Below are positions 45,201 to 56,043 of a stretch of DNA of 64,000 nt, piece after piece. How positions within the stretch are numbered: position 1 is the stretch's first letter; every line of letters begins with the position of its first letter. The position numbers and the translations under genes are program-made. The DNA comes from Amphiura filiformis (Eukaryota; Echinodermata; Ophiuroidea; Amphilepidida; Amphiuridae): positions 69,910,058 through 69,974,057 of the forward strand of contig NC_092635.1 of NCBI RefSeq assembly GCF_039555335.1, in the 5' to 3' direction. Below the pieces are notes generated by a model. That model was given only the letters and a program-made list of their open reading frames with translations, did not search any database and was not told where the DNA came from.

Positions 45201-46767
45201 CACTACTTCATTCACTATCTACTGCTGATAGCTCACTACTTCATCAACTATCTACAGCTGATAGCACACTACTTCTGTACTTCATCCACTATCTACAGCT
45301 GATAGCACACTACTTCATCCACTATCTACTGCTGATAGCTCACTACTTCATCTACTATCTACTGCTGATAGCTCACTACTTCATCAACCATCTACTGCTG
45401 ATAACATGCTACTTCATCAACTATCTACAGCTGATAGCTCACTACTTCATCCACTATCTTTTGCTGATAGCACACTACTTCATCAACAATCTACTGCTGA
45501 TAGCATACTACCCACTTCATCAACTATCTACAGCTGATAGCACACTACTTCATCGACTATATATTTTGCTGATAGCACACTACTTCATCAATAAACTGCT
45601 GATAGCACACCTCTTTATCAATTATTTACTGCTGATAGCACACCTCTTTATCAATTATTTACTGCTGATAGAATAAAAGTATAAAGGGTCTTTAGAGGTA
45701 AATTAATTAACAATCTCGTTTTTATAACATTTCTTGTTAACAATAATTTTTGTAACATTTCTTAAATATTTTCTTTTTACAGGCTAACGTGAATATCAAC
45801 GCTGACAGTGAATACAAAGTATTTACTCTAAGCAACTGTTGCCACTGGAACGCTGTATATGCAGTAGGAGAAACAATAGATTTGCCTATTACTGTTCAAT
45901 ACGATACAGATTACTGTCCGGATTATTGTGCAGAATTGGGTAAGTATGATATACAATTATTGGCATTATGAAAAACCATTCCTACTTGCTGAGTATTAAA
46001 GACTTTATATATAGCACCAGTGGCTTAGCCAGGAGGTTTTATTTTAATGGACAAGGCTGAGGGAGGGGGGGTGGGCACTGTGGCCAGCATGGGGGGGGGG
46101 GGGAAGATGTTCTCAGGTGGCAACTTCACTCATGTCCTCCTGGATATGCCACTGGACTTTAACAGCTTGAAGAATATTTTGACTCACACAAAATTTTTGG
46201 ACTCTTTGTTTAATAAGATCATGACCTTTTGGGCATATATAGCCTAGGCTCGTACATTTCAAATTGCACACGAGCCCTTTTAATTGAGCTACTGCCCTGT
46301 TTGCAGGCAAGTAGGATGCTCATTGTCATTAACATCTACTTAAAACCCTCTTTTATTTTGCAGCAAGCGAACAGATTTCGTGGACTTTGCCCGGGACTTC
46401 GCCACCATTGCCAAACACACAGACTTCGACATGTTCACCGTCAAGAACGCAGACTCTCACAGTTTCGCCTATTTCTGGTAGCACGCAAGATGATTCATAC
46501 TTCAATCTTTGGCAAACCATTGTGATTGCAGTAGGCCCGAGTGCTTTCGCCGCCATTTTACTGTCTTGTATTTTATTTATATATTTCCGTGTATTGAAGG
46601 CAAAAGAAAAAGATGAAGAGAATGAAACACTTGAAAAGAAAAAACTTGAACCAAGTGAGAAAAACAGTGATGTCGTTAACATGCAAGACTTTCATGGTAT
46701 TGGCCCGAATAGGCCTATTGCTAATAATATCAAGTCAAGCCACATATCTGTTCCTGATATTGTCTAA
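42199..46767 (+). CDS. Single-pass membrane protein with two CBM2-like modules
   Basis: Five exons: 42199-42241, 43007-43182, 43935-44291, 45783-45939, 46364-46767. All junctions are GT/AG and in phase; the sum is 1,137 nt, 378 residues plus stop. Residues 1-14 are a short hydrophobic signal peptide. Two extracellular modules share a W-E-I-E-(V/I)-x-F strand: GGWEIEVTF (57-65) and DGWEIEIRF (175-183). The second runs YTLTVPRW...GGFSAL...WEIEIRF...CHWNAVYAVGETIDLPI, the pattern of family 2 carbohydrate-binding modules (GF-x-A, GW-x-x-x-F, WN, G-x-x-I). Residues 246-290 are a Ser/Thr/Pro/Gln stalk, about 296-319 a membrane helix, and 320-378 a Lys/Glu-rich cytoplasmic tail. There is no glycosidase domain. 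Binding a polysaccharide at the cell surface is inference; other beta-sandwich families are possible. Introns hold a hairpin element, a TTAA MITE, a minisatellite and a small MITE. Confidence 0.75.
42261..42412. repeat. Hairpin element plus degraded copy of signal-peptide exon
   Basis: AAAAATACAGACTAAATTTT with ATACACTAAAATGAT is mirrored by ATCATTTTAGTGTATAAAAT with TTAGTCTGTATTTTT. Directly after it, CGCTCATTTTATATTCTTTA, TTATAGCTCTAGGTATAGCA resembles exon 1 and its donor (CACTCATTTTATTCTCTTTA, TTTGCTCTAGGTAAGCA). Confidence 0.8.
42574..42944 (+). mobile_element. TTAA-bounded MITE, family 1, copy D
   Basis: About 371 bp from TTAAAGAAGTATTTCGCGAT to GATCACGAAATACCCTTTTAA. It lies in intron 1 of the CBM2-like gene, with an extra 40-bp palindromic stretch (CCAGAGAAGGCTTCCCATC / TTCTCTGG) inside. 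Confidence 0.8.
43007..43182 (+). CDS. CBM2-like membrane protein, exon 2
   Basis: 176 nt. Acceptor CATATCCTGCAG, donor ATAAGT|GTAAGT. It encodes EEATSSWPLTF... to LDVEIIS, the first half of module 1, with WAQLQVEDHE and GGWEIEVTF. Ends phase 0. Confidence 0.75.
43896..43929 (+). repeat. (GTTT)n microsatellite forming a splice-acceptor tract
   Basis: About eight GTTT units end in AACTAG, the acceptor of exon 3 of the CBM2-like gene. Confidence 0.8.
43935..44291 (+). CDS. CBM2-like membrane protein, exon 3
   Basis: 357 nt, 119 codons, phase 0-0. The acceptor is TTTAACTAG, preceded by a (GTTT)n microsatellite serving as its pyrimidine tract. Donor CTG|GTAGGT. It holds the end of module 1 (SPASNYKDVK... 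GETAEL) and the start of module 2 (CDNGTTYTLTV to EQFTL), with GGFSALVQV and DGWEIEIRF. Confidence 0.78.
44620..45672 (+). repeat. 33-bp minisatellite in intron 3
   Basis: About 30 units of the type CTACTGCTGATAGCACACTA + CTTCATCCACTAT. The unit is 33 bp, so the reading frame stays open (LLIAHYFIHYL repeated), but it lies between a good donor (44,291) and acceptor (45,782) and is intronic. Unit variants (CCCACAACTGATAG, TCATCAACTATCTAC) and higher-order blocks are visible. Confidence 0.9.
45783..45939 (+). CDS. CBM2-like membrane protein, exon 4
   Basis: 157 nt. Acceptor TTTCTTTTTACAG, donor TTGG|GTAAGT. It encodes ANVNINADSEYKV... CHWNAVYAVGETIDLPI... CPDYCAEL, the end of module 2. Cys residues here may pair with C139 in exon 3, as the terminal cysteines of CBM2 domains do. 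Confidence 0.78.
46017..46155. mobile_element. 139-bp MITE with CCAGTGGC ends
   Basis: CCAGTGGCTTAGCCAGGAGG at the left is inverted as CCTCCTGGATATGCCACTGG at the right. It contains a 13-G run. Intron 4 of the CBM2-like gene. Confidence 0.8.
46364..46767 (+). CDS. CBM2-like membrane protein, exon 5 (stalk, TM, tail, stop)
   Basis: 404 nt ending in TAA. Acceptor CTTTTATTTTGCAG. It encodes a stalk rich in Thr/Ser/Pro (PGTSPPLPNTQTSTCSPSR...), a hydrophobic helix (TIVIAVGPSAFAAILLSCIL, followed by FIYF), a basic stop-transfer (RVLKAKEK) and an acidic/basic tail ending SVPDIV. Candidate poly(A) signals (AATAAA) follow near 46,935. Confidence 0.8.
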
Positions 46768-46922
46768 AAGCTATGGGCATAATAGATTTAGATCATCCGG
46801 AGATATACCCCGACCAATGTGATGCTATTCCTATAATGTTTTGTGCAAAGACTTGTTATTTAATATATTAAACATGATTCAGGTATTTAAATGCACACAT
46901 TAGTTAAATGCCCTAATAACAA

Positions 46923-47027
46923 ATTAAATGCAAGAATAAAATTAAGGAATAAAGAATTAAATTAGCGACTAATGAATTAAAATTTAAAAATTTAATGCTT
47001 TATTCGCTAATGTTTTATTCTTGCATA
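46923..47027. promoter_or_regulatory. Palindromic AT-rich element with candidate poly(A) signals
   Basis: About 105 bp read the same on both strands around 46,977: the left arm (AATGCAAGAATAAAATTAAG) is mirrored by CATTCGCTAATGTTTTATTC and TTGCAT on the right. AATAAA occurs at 46,935 and again in TTAAGGAATAAAG. They lie about 170 bp past the stop of the CBM2-like gene, so they could set its 3' end. The palindrome may be a small foldback element that donated the signal. Confidence 0.4.
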
Positions 47028-47099
47028 TGCGTGAATAAAACATAAAACATTAAAGTATACGGACAAATCACGTTATGATAAAATACTGGCTCTGACTTT

Positions 47100-47480
47100 T
47101 TGTGTTCAACGTATACATGCGCGTATTTTTGGGGGGGCTTTGGGGCGCCAGCCCCAGGGGTCAAAGTAGGGGCGGCAAAAACGAAGGGGCGGCGGAAGAA
47201 GAAGGCGGCAAAAACAGGGGCGGCAAAAATTAAGGGGCGGCAAAACGAATTAGCAAAGAAAAAGGGCGCTAAAAATTGAAAAAGCATAAAAATTTTGAAA
47301 ATAGGTTGCTTTTGGGACGCTAGCGCCTAAAACCCGTTTTTTTTTTTTTTTTTTTGCTCTTCACTTTTTCAAACGACCGTGAAAAAAATTGGGTCAACCT
47401 TTTCGGGCTGTTAAGGAAGGGGCGGCAAAATTGTTTCTTCTTCAGCCCCGGGGTTGGGGCGGCCACGGTACGCCACTGGT
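47100..47480. repeat. GGGGCGGCAAAA-rich repeat
   Basis: GGGGCGGCAAAA or a close variant occurs about five times (47,169-47,440). The sequence ends GCCACGGTACGCCACTGG, a common transposon end, and has a T17 run at about 47,338-47,355. Confidence 0.6.
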
Positions 47481-47644
47481 ATAGGGTCTAAAATAATGTT
47501 TGAATTGAACTAGGCCTGGCTGCGACGTACCGTTCTCAAGTTATGAGCAAAAAGGTCTAAGGTCAACGTTTGTTGCATAGCCTACAGGGGTCAACATCTG
47601 AAAAATGCGGCCGGTAAAAATATTGAGCTGAACTGTTCCGAATT

Positions 47645-48066
47645 TACCGTAAAATGGGGTAACTTCGGTCAGCGGGGTAACTTTGGTCGGTCAAATATAT
47701 TTTTTCAAATGGTCATATTTTCGAACAGCAATATTGTTTTTAGTCATATGTGGTGTCAACTTGTTGAGAAATATAATTGGAAGAAATAATAGTCGCTCAT
47801 GTCCAATTTCCTCGAAATTTACGAAAAATTCAGGATTTTTGACCAAAAATGAGCATTTTTTTACATTTTTTTCAGAAAAAATTAAAATCGGTATTTGTGA
47901 GCAAGGATGTGTGCTTGATTAATTTTACAAGGGGTCAAATGTCACAAAAAACAACAACTTGCCCATATACAGCGAAGATCAATTTTTTTGATTTTTTTTC
48001 TTCATGGAATGTAATACTCTGACCAAAGTTGCCTCAAATGCGGGGTAACTTTGGTCAGGCTATTTT
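47645..48066 (+). mobile_element. GGGGTAACTTTGGTCAG MITE, copy 1 (right end lost)
   Basis: It starts TACCGTAAAATGGGGTAAC and is more than 90% alike to copy 2 by eye up to GGTCAGGCTATTTTT. After that, a different repeat rich in AAAACGTTTTAAAACGTT takes over (48,067-48,300). Confidence 0.8.
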
Positions 48067-48436
48067 TCTGTGTTTGACACAATATTTGGCAAAAATGTTT
48101 GCAAAAATAGTTTACAATAACATTTTTTGAAAACATTTAAAAATATTGTTGTAGTGTGTTTTTATACAAAACGTTTTAAAACGTTATCATGACCTTCATA
48201 TAACCCGACATTTTAATGTTATTAAAACGTTTCTACCTAAACCAACAGCCAAAATATAACTTATTTAAAATGTTTTTAAAACGTTTTTGTGTTTGCTGGG
48301 CTGGGTAACGGTGCATTTTAGGTGGTGCAAACTATTCTTTAACTTACTTGACAAACATTTTGAGACTAGTCGTTGACCTCTGAAGCCTAAAATTTGACCT
48401 TTGACTTTTGCTTACCGGCCCATAGAAAGGTTTCTA

Positions 48437-49017
48437 TACCGTAAAATGGGGTAACTTCGGTCAGCGGGGTAACTTTGGGCGGTCAAATATATTTTTTTAA
48501 ATGGTCATATTTTCATACAGCAATATTGTTTTTAGTCATATTTGGTGTCAATTTGTTACGAAATATGTTTGGAAGAAATAATAGTCGCTCATGTCCAATT
48601 TCCTCGAAATTTATGAAAAAATCGGGATTTTTGACCAAAAATGAGCATTTTTTTACATTTTTTTCAGAAAAAATAAAAATCGATATTTATGAGCATGGAT
48701 GTGTGCTTGATTAATTTTTCAAGGGGTCAAATGTCACAAACTTGCCCATATAATCCTACAGCAAAGATCAATTTTTTTGATTTTTTTTTCTTCATGGGAT
48801 GTTATACTCTGACCAAAGTTGCCCCAAATGCGGGGTAACTTTGGTCAGGCTATTTTTAACCCCTTACAAAATTATTTTAAAATCTTTTTCAACTTCAAGG
48901 TGTAGAAGGGAACCCTAATGTCATAAAAAAGATATAATTAGAAATAGAACTGGTTTTGTTTGGAAGCAGTGGTTTAAAAACTCTGAAAAGTGCCCAAAGT
49001 TACCCCATTTTACGGTA
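48437..49017 (+). mobile_element. GGGGTAACTTTGGTCAG MITE, copy 2 (complete)
   Basis: 581 bp with TIRs TACCGTAAAATGGGGTAAC / GTTACCCCATTTTACGGTA. Internal GGGGTAACTTTGGTCAG-like motifs lie near both ends. Same strand as copy 1, 370 bp apart. Confidence 0.85.
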
Positions 49018-49031
49018 CAAAAACGATTCTC

Positions 49032-49301
49032 TTAGGGAGCGATCGTTATTTATGGCAGGGGGGAATGGGTAAATTTAGGGGAACACGAATTTTTTTGTGG
49101 TCTTGAGGGGGGAACCTGAAATTTTAGTTGAACCAGGAGGGGGATTGTTAAATTTGAAATGGAGAAAATTGGGAAGGGGGAACCATAGGGGGGAACGCGA
49201 AAATTTTGAGCGGACGCGAGGGAGGGCACGCGAAATTTTTTGTCGATATTTTTGCCAAAACACCCATTCCCCCCCTGCCGTAAATAACGATCGGTCCCTT
49301 A
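49032..49301. mobile_element. 270-bp MITE with GATCGTTATTTA ends
   Basis: TTAGGGAGCGATCGTTATTT with GGCAGGGGGGAATGGG on the left is inverted on the right as CCCATTCCCCCCCTGCCG and AAATAACGATCGGTCCCTTA. G-rich interior with GGGGGGAACC-type repeats. Confidence 0.85.
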
Positions 49302-49309
49302 TAAACCAT

Positions 49310-49545
49310 CATGCGCACAGTTTCCCCCTCGATACTCTGCGATACACCTGAGCACACATGACACATTTTCGTCCAAGAGCTTCCAAGCAGAGAACAACAA
49401 GCAGTGAATTGTCTCCACACAGTCTTTGATTGCACTACACGGTTGAGTGCATATAGCCATGTAAGAGCTGTGGAGCTTCTAGATGAAAAATTGTCCTCTT
49501 TGATTGGTTTTTGTCGAAACCTCAAGTGTCCCCTTCATTCATTCA
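49310..49545. repeat. Dispersed repeat, related to 40,745-40,975
   Basis: Second diverged copy, beginning GCGCACAGTTTCCCCCTCGA. It lies between a MITE and the 5' flank of the CR1 LINE. Confidence 0.6.
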
Positions 49546-49931
49546 GAATTTTTTTTATATCAAACGAGAGCTAACATTTCCCCCTAAAAACACCTTTGTC
49601 ACTAGGTCAACAGATAACGCAATTCAATGTTATTGCAAGGCGAATGTGGAAAATCTGTTGAAAACTCATCCAAGCACATTTTTTGACAAAAAAATCAAAA
49701 TCACAAGTGTTCCTTACAATATTTTTCAAATTTTATGTCAATAAATGAAATGGCACATATATATATTTTTTTTAAATGTATATGCATGTTATTGTTTTTA
49801 AAAAACCTTGACTATATTTACATGTATTATTATATGCTATTTATATGTATTATTTATGTGCTATATTTTTATATTGTATATTATTGTTTTGTCACTCATA
49901 AGCCAGAATTGGCTGGTCTCTATGTGAGAGT

Positions 49932-52831
49932 GTGACGTTAATAAAGATTAAACTAAACTGTATATTGTTAAAATGCACCTTCTGCAACGCACAAAGTATT
50001 ACAAATAAGAGAGACGATTTGAGATATCACATTGAAGAAGAAGATCCAGATATAGTAGGCATTGTAGAGACATGGCTTCACCAAGACATTGCAAATGCAG
50101 AGCTTCAAATACCTGGCTACCAGACTACCAGACTAGACAGACAGTACAAAGGACATGGTGGTATACTACTGTATACAAAGGATGGTATAGAGGTACAGGT
50201 GAGAGAAGATGCAGCTTTAGCAGAGTATGAGGATGCATTATGGTGTGACATCTCATGTCCAAGCACGGAAGCTGATATGCTACTGGGGATCATGTATAGG
50301 AGTCAATACAACACCAATGAACAAAATGATAGCCTGAACCAGGTATTAAAGAGCCTCAAAGACGAGAAAAAAGACATCATGGTTATTGGTGACTTCAACT
50401 ACCGAGAAATTAACTGGGAAATCATGCAAGCTGGATCAGGAAGAGCAGAAGCCTTCATGGATGTTATCCTGGACAACTTATGGACCCAGCATGTTACAAA
50501 GCCAACTAGACTGAATTCCTTGATCGACCTGGTGATAACCTCAAACCCAGATATGGTTGACGATGTGCAAGTTGTAGCCCACCTTGGCACAAGCGACCAC
50601 TGCATGTTGATTTGGGATATAAATTACCTTGTCGAACCAGCGAAATCAACGCCAAAGAGAGACTTTAGAAATACCAATTTTGACCAAATGAAAGCCAAAC
50701 TGAGACAAATAAAGTGGACCGAAGATTTGGAAACAAGATCAGCAGAACAAGCTTGGAACCATACCAAAGAACAATTGCACAATGTAGTTACATGATCATG
50801 TTCCAATGAAGATCCCAAGAAATAAAAAGAAACCGCTGTGGCTGACCAAGAAAGCACAGAAACTTGTTCGCAGGAAACAAAGAGCCTGGAAAAGATATCA
50901 GAAGAGAAAGACTAGTAGAAATTTGGAGCACTACAAGAAATGCCAGAAAGAAGCCAAGTATGAAGTAAGACAGGCAAAGAGAGACTTTGAGAAGAAATTA
51001 GCAGAGAATATAAAGGAGGATTCTAAAAGCTTCTATGCCTACGTGAGATCCAAACAGAAAGTAAAGGACGCTGTTGGTCCACTGAAAACCGACACTGGAG
51101 AAACAATACCACCAGGGCAGCCCACAGCAGAAGCATTGAATGACTTTTTTGCTTCAATCTTTACAGTGGAGAACCAGAATGTACCTGAACCAGAAACTAT
51201 TTACACAGGACCAGAAGAAGAGAAACTTGAATAATTTGTAATTACCAATGACTGTGTCAAAGAAAAGCTGAAAGGACTTGATTCTTCCAACGCAGCTGGC
51301 CCAGATCAAATTCACCCTTCGGTACTGAAAGAATGTGCTGAGGAACTGTGTACCCCATTGGCGTATATCTTCAACAAGTCATTAGCAGAAGGCATTGTTC
51401 CTGCAGACTGGAGAATCGCGCATATCATACCACTCTTTAAGAAGGGCTCAAGATCCAAAACAGGGAACTACAGACCTATCAGCCTCACTTCAGTAATTGG
51501 CAAAGTCCTGGAAAGTATCATCAAAGACCATATAACAGAGCATCTCGATAAGCATAATCTCATCCATGACACTCAGCACGGATTCAGAAAGGGGAAGTCT
51601 TGCACTACAAATCTTATTGAGTATACTTGGAAGTCATCACCAAGACAGTAGACGAAGGCATCCCAGTAGACGTTGTGTATCTAGACCTGGCCAAGGCTTT
51701 TGACACCGTACCACATAGAAGACTAGTAGAAAAGATTAAAGCTCATGGCATTGAAGGCAAGCTGTTGTATTGGATTGAGGCATGGTTGACAGATCGGAAG
51801 CAGAAAGTAGTTACGCAAGGAGCAGAGTCGGAATGGAAAGAGGTGACAAGTTCGGTGGTTCAAGGATCAGTATTAGGACCCCTCTGCTTCCTGATGAACG
51901 ACATGGAGAGCAATGTTAGCACATCAGCTACAGTGAGCAAGTTTGCAGATGATACAAAGTTAGCAAATCCAGTGGCAACAGATGACGATATAAAGAATAT
52001 GCAAGAAGACATAAACCACCTGCAAGTCTGGGCAGAAACATAGCAGATGAGGTATAACGCAGAGGGATGTGCCGTTATGCACTTTGGGCATCAGAACCAG
52101 CACCACACATATCACATGGGAGAAACAGAACTGAAAGAAACAAAAGAAGAAAAGGATTTGGGAGTGCTGATTAGCAACACACTGAAGGTATCCTCGCAAT
52201 GTGCTACTGCAGCCAAGAAAGGGAACAGAGCATTAGGCCTCATTAAAAGAAACTTCGCCTTCAGAAGCCGTGACATCATATTAAAACTCTTCAAGTCTCT
52301 GGTTAGACCACACCTGGACTATGCTATGCAAGCATGGAGCCCGCACATGGAAAAGGACAAGAAGGTCATCGAAAAGGTGCAGGCAAGAGCAACCAAGCTC
52401 ATCCCGAGTATCCAGCATCTTACATACGAAGAACGACTAAGGAGACTCAACCTCACCACAATGGAGAAGAGAAGGGAAAGAGGGGACATCATCCAAACAT
52501 ACAGAATCATGAATCAAATCGACAGGATCAACCCAGATACCCTTTTCCAGAAAGCGGACTACCAGGGCACCAGATCGAGGACACTCCCAAAAACTGGCCA
52601 AATCAAGATCAAGACTAGATACAAGGAAGTATTTCTATGAGTCAAAGAGTGGTGGAAAATTGGAACAAATTGCCTGAAAGTGCTATTCAATCGCCCACAC
52701 TCCTCTGCTTTAAGCAGGAACTAAGCAAATTGGGTTTAATGGGCAAAAAAGCCCCCAAACCCTGCCACACTATTATCATCTCAGAAGAAGGTGAAGGTGT
52801 GGCATCTAAGGTATGTCTAAGGTATGTCTAA
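49932..52831 (+). mobile_element. CR1-type LINE, nearly full-length coding region, inactivated
   Basis: An apurinic endonuclease domain lies at about 49,965-50,620, with NAQS, VETWL (catalytic Glu), GDFN and TSDHC motifs in order. A basic linker follows, then reverse transcriptase at about 51,235-52,030 (NYRPISLTS, QHGFRKGKS, DLAKAFDTVPH, QGSVLGP, FADDTKLA). The C-terminal region (EKDLGVLISNTL, LVRPHLDYAMQAWSP, RRERGDIIQTYRIMN) is typical of CR1-like elements. The coding sequence is broken by a frameshift near 50,800, a TAA at 51,232, a frameshift near 51,630, a TAG where Trp is usual at 52,041, and a frameshift near 52,637, so it is dead. No gag-like ORF1 was recognised, suggesting 5' truncation. 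The 3' end shows a repeated 11-mer, AAGGTATGTCT. Confidence 0.88.
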
Positions 52832-52849
52832 CTAGGCAAATGCAATATA

Positions 52850-54596
52850 CTTCTAACATACACTATTTGTAAAGGTCGCGCGTCAATGGTGAGAGCACTG
52901 TGTATTGTGTATAGGAAAACGGACAGTAACTGCAGTATGAAAGTAATAAAAGAAGAAGGAAACTTGATTGAGGGGTGCATGTGTAGCTTGACGTAGATTG
53001 TCTGAAGAAATGCCTGTGAAGAAAAAAATATTTGTAAAGAGCGCCATCATCCCTGGCTAGGAGCCGCATGCATTAAATTAGCTCTTTAAATTTAGAATAA
53101 TATACGCACTCTACTAAATTTGAAGATAAAAATCTTTACTTAGGCTATTATAATTGCCAATCAAGGTCAAATCAGGTCACACAGCCATCCCATGTTTACG
53201 TTTTCTTTACCGTGTGGAAAGTGAAAGTGAGCTGCTGGTTGTTCCAATTTAGTATTAATTTTTTAATTATAATACAGCGCGGGTTTCTTGATCAAAACTG
53301 GTGCATGCACATTGACTGTGCATGTGGTCGTTGGACAGCCTGACTCTGGAGGTACAGTTTTAGGTAAGACAGTGGTTGTCATCATTAATTTCAGTAAACA
53401 TCATGCATTTTCAGATTTTGCATGGAATCAATCATGCAATATTCATTGAATGATTGATAGTAAAGAAGATAGTAATAGTCAGATCTCACCTTGATGACCT
53501 TGCATGCTACATCATCATGATCATGTAGTTCCAGTAACTGTAACTCAGTATTTATTTATTTTATTTATTTCTTACAAAAAAAGGAAAGGCAAAAAGTACC
53601 CTGAGCATTTTTGCTGAGTAAAGATAAACACTTGTGCTGAGCCTGAGCATCAAATTGGTCACTTATCGCTCACTGTTCAAAATGTGACATCTACACCAAT
53701 TACAGTCCCCGAAACTGTCTACTTTTTAGCCGACCTCAATTCCGAAACATTTAGTGATACGGTAGTTTAAAATGCGATCCCCAACCCTTTGGTTACCTTC
53801 CTTGGACGAATTTGCAGAAATCTCCGCGGGTGTCTGAAATTCCCCGGTACAAACATCGAAAATGTCGCATTTCTCAGTCCCGGTGATATCCGCATCGCTG
53901 TTTTCATGCTTGTTTGAGTGATAGTAGGATACAGGATGTAGGCTAGTCCCCTGTGTTTGACCTGCTCCGACGTCTCAATTCACGCGCAATTATTCGTACC
54001 TGCTAACCAGACAGCAATACTGTGTATTGCTGTATGGAACCAGACATAGGCAAAAAGCACAGGCAATAATAGTGCTCAAGTCAAAGATATACCGGTATAC
54101 CCTGTGTGGGCAAGTCATACTTCAGTATGACTTGCCCTGAACGTCCATATATGTTCGGAAGAGACGGATACATTGCATGAGAGCCAATTTAAGCTTCCTA
54201 TAATATCAATTGCACATGTATACGAAGTCACAAAACTTCAATATGCACTTCAAATACAGCAGACCAGCTGTTAATTATTACCGATCCTGTAGAATAACTT
54301 ACAAGTTACATAATCGTCCATTTCATGGAATCCCGTTGCTCAGAATTGCCAATTTCATTTTTATCTGTCAAATGCAAGTTGTGGATGTGCTCCATTAAAT
54401 CACAGGTGTGAAACTGACTTTATACCACTCGCTCGCTTTCGCAGAAAAGCCAGCCTTGTGGCGCTAGGTGATGACGTCATCGTGGACGTATGCAAAATTT
54501 CCGACGGGCGTCATATAACCCGTATTGTGATTGGTTTCAAAAGCCATTCTTTGAAATCGTCGCGTTCGTGGCGTCCATTGATTGGCTTACGATTTC
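52850..54596. other. Non-coding stretch; nothing recognised
   Basis: Sequence after the CR1 LINE. No splice-supported exon seen. GACTTGCC/GGCAAGTC near 54,110-54,136 form a small inverted repeat (GGGCAAGTCATACTTCAGTA...). Confidence 0.4.
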
Positions 54597-54917
54597 AAAA
54601 AATAATAACACACTGGTAACAAAAGTTATGTATATTATTGGGGCAAGGAATCCAATTACTACACTGAAATTTCAGTGACTCAAGACAAGCGGTTCAGTAT
54701 ATATGATAGGAAATGAGGTACATCCCAGCGGTACCTTATTTATCATAAATAACGAACCGCTTGTCTTGGGTCACTGAAATTCCAGTGTAGTAATTGGATT
54801 CCTTGCCCCTATAACATACATAACTTTTGTTAACAGTGTGTTATTAGTTTTTGAGAAAAATGCAAAAATAGACATAAATTTATCGAGGGCCTGTGTAGAC
54901 TGTAGTACCCCCTTAAG
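54597..54917. mobile_element. TTAAGGGGGTACTACA palindromic MITE, copy 2 (left end lost)
   Basis: Arms mirror each other (ATTATTGGGGCAAGGAATCC, CAAGACAAGCGGTTC) and the right end is GTAGTACCCCCTTAA. The left terminal about 45 bp are missing. It is related to 31,490-31,846 at the ends but has a different centre. Confidence 0.75.
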
Positions 54918-55161
54918 TTTACTTCGAGGATGGTTAAATATCAAAAATATCAATTTTTAATCATTTGCATTAAATGTGTATTATTATCCCGAATTTCAAA
55001 AAATCAAAATTATTTGATATCAAAAGGACATTCTTCATATTCATAGTTCAATTTGATATGTCCGATGTTCTTTCATGTCCCACAAAAAATACTGTCGAAA
55101 CTTTCATACCAAAGCCCTTAAAGAATCATTACAACACCACATTTAAAAATTCCCAAGCGGG

Positions 55162-56043
55162 CAGTGGCGTAACTCCTATGGGCACCCGGGCTAAGGGGCA
55201 CCCTGGCCAGGCCTGGATACCATTTCGACACGATAATACTTTATTATAGGAATGAAGTGGACACCTTTCCCCACCATAGAGAGAATTAATAATCTTCATT
55301 TGGGTGCCCTCCTCAACACAAAATTTTCGCGCGCTTCGCGTGCAGTGCACCATAAGTTGTAATTTGAAAGACCGAGACTAAACTTAATTATACCAAATTA
55401 GTGGTATTTAAGCCTGACATTTCGCGCGACCGCTCGCAATTGTATTAGGAAGAGGGGTGTTATGTTCTCTTGCCTCCGGGCGTCACAACCTCTAGCTACG
55501 TCACTTCAAGATGAAAAATATTTTCGAGGGCAAAAACGAAAGCAATTTCGCGCTTGCATAATTTTGACCCGGTAATTATACCGGTACATAATTATACGGT
55601 ATACCATTTTTTTTTAGAGAGAGAATGTACATATAAAGTCTTTGACCTTCCCAAAAAGGATTTATTTGGACACAGATCTGAAAGAAAAATGTTTTGTATT
55701 TTACGCTATTTTGGCCCATGATCTGGGTGAAAAGAGCCTAATAGGGACATTGTGAGCGCGAGTAGCGCACAATTTTTTTTTGTATTTTGCACAATTTTGG
55801 CCCATGATTGGGATGAATTTTGGTGGAAAACAGGCTTCTTGCCCCTTTTCTTTTCCTTTGCCTTCCCGATTTCTCTTTCATTTTTTGTCGGAAGAGCACT
55901 TTTCTCTTTCATATTTTGTCCGGGGGGGGGGGGGCACTCTGCCCCACTGGCTACTCTACTGCTTTGCACCATGCACATCCTTGGTTAGGGGCACCCGATC
56001 TACTTTCGCCCCCGGGCACCCGGAACCAAAGTTACGCCACTGC
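55162..56043. mobile_element. ~880-bp TIR element with CAGTGGCGTAACT ends
   Basis: GCAGTGGCGTAACTCCTATG with GGCACCCGGGC at the left; GCCCCCGGGCACCCGG and AAAGTTACGCCACTGC at the right. The interior has CGCGCGCTTCGCGTGC, C-rich gene-like stretches and a G14 run (55,922). The interior at 55,840-55,960 is related to 27,820-27,960. CAGTGGCGTA ends are widespread in animal MITEs. Confidence 0.75.

Noticed and set aside
44610-45676. Open frames with an 11-residue repeat (LLIAHYFIHYL)
   Set aside because: A 33-bp minisatellite keeps the frame open; strong splice sites on both sides place it in an intron.
47683-48714. Two similar 79-residue reading frames (47,683-47,922 and 48,475-48,714)
   Set aside because: They lie inside two copies of a MITE and lack an ATG start; their likeness is explained by repeat copying, and no family motif is seen.
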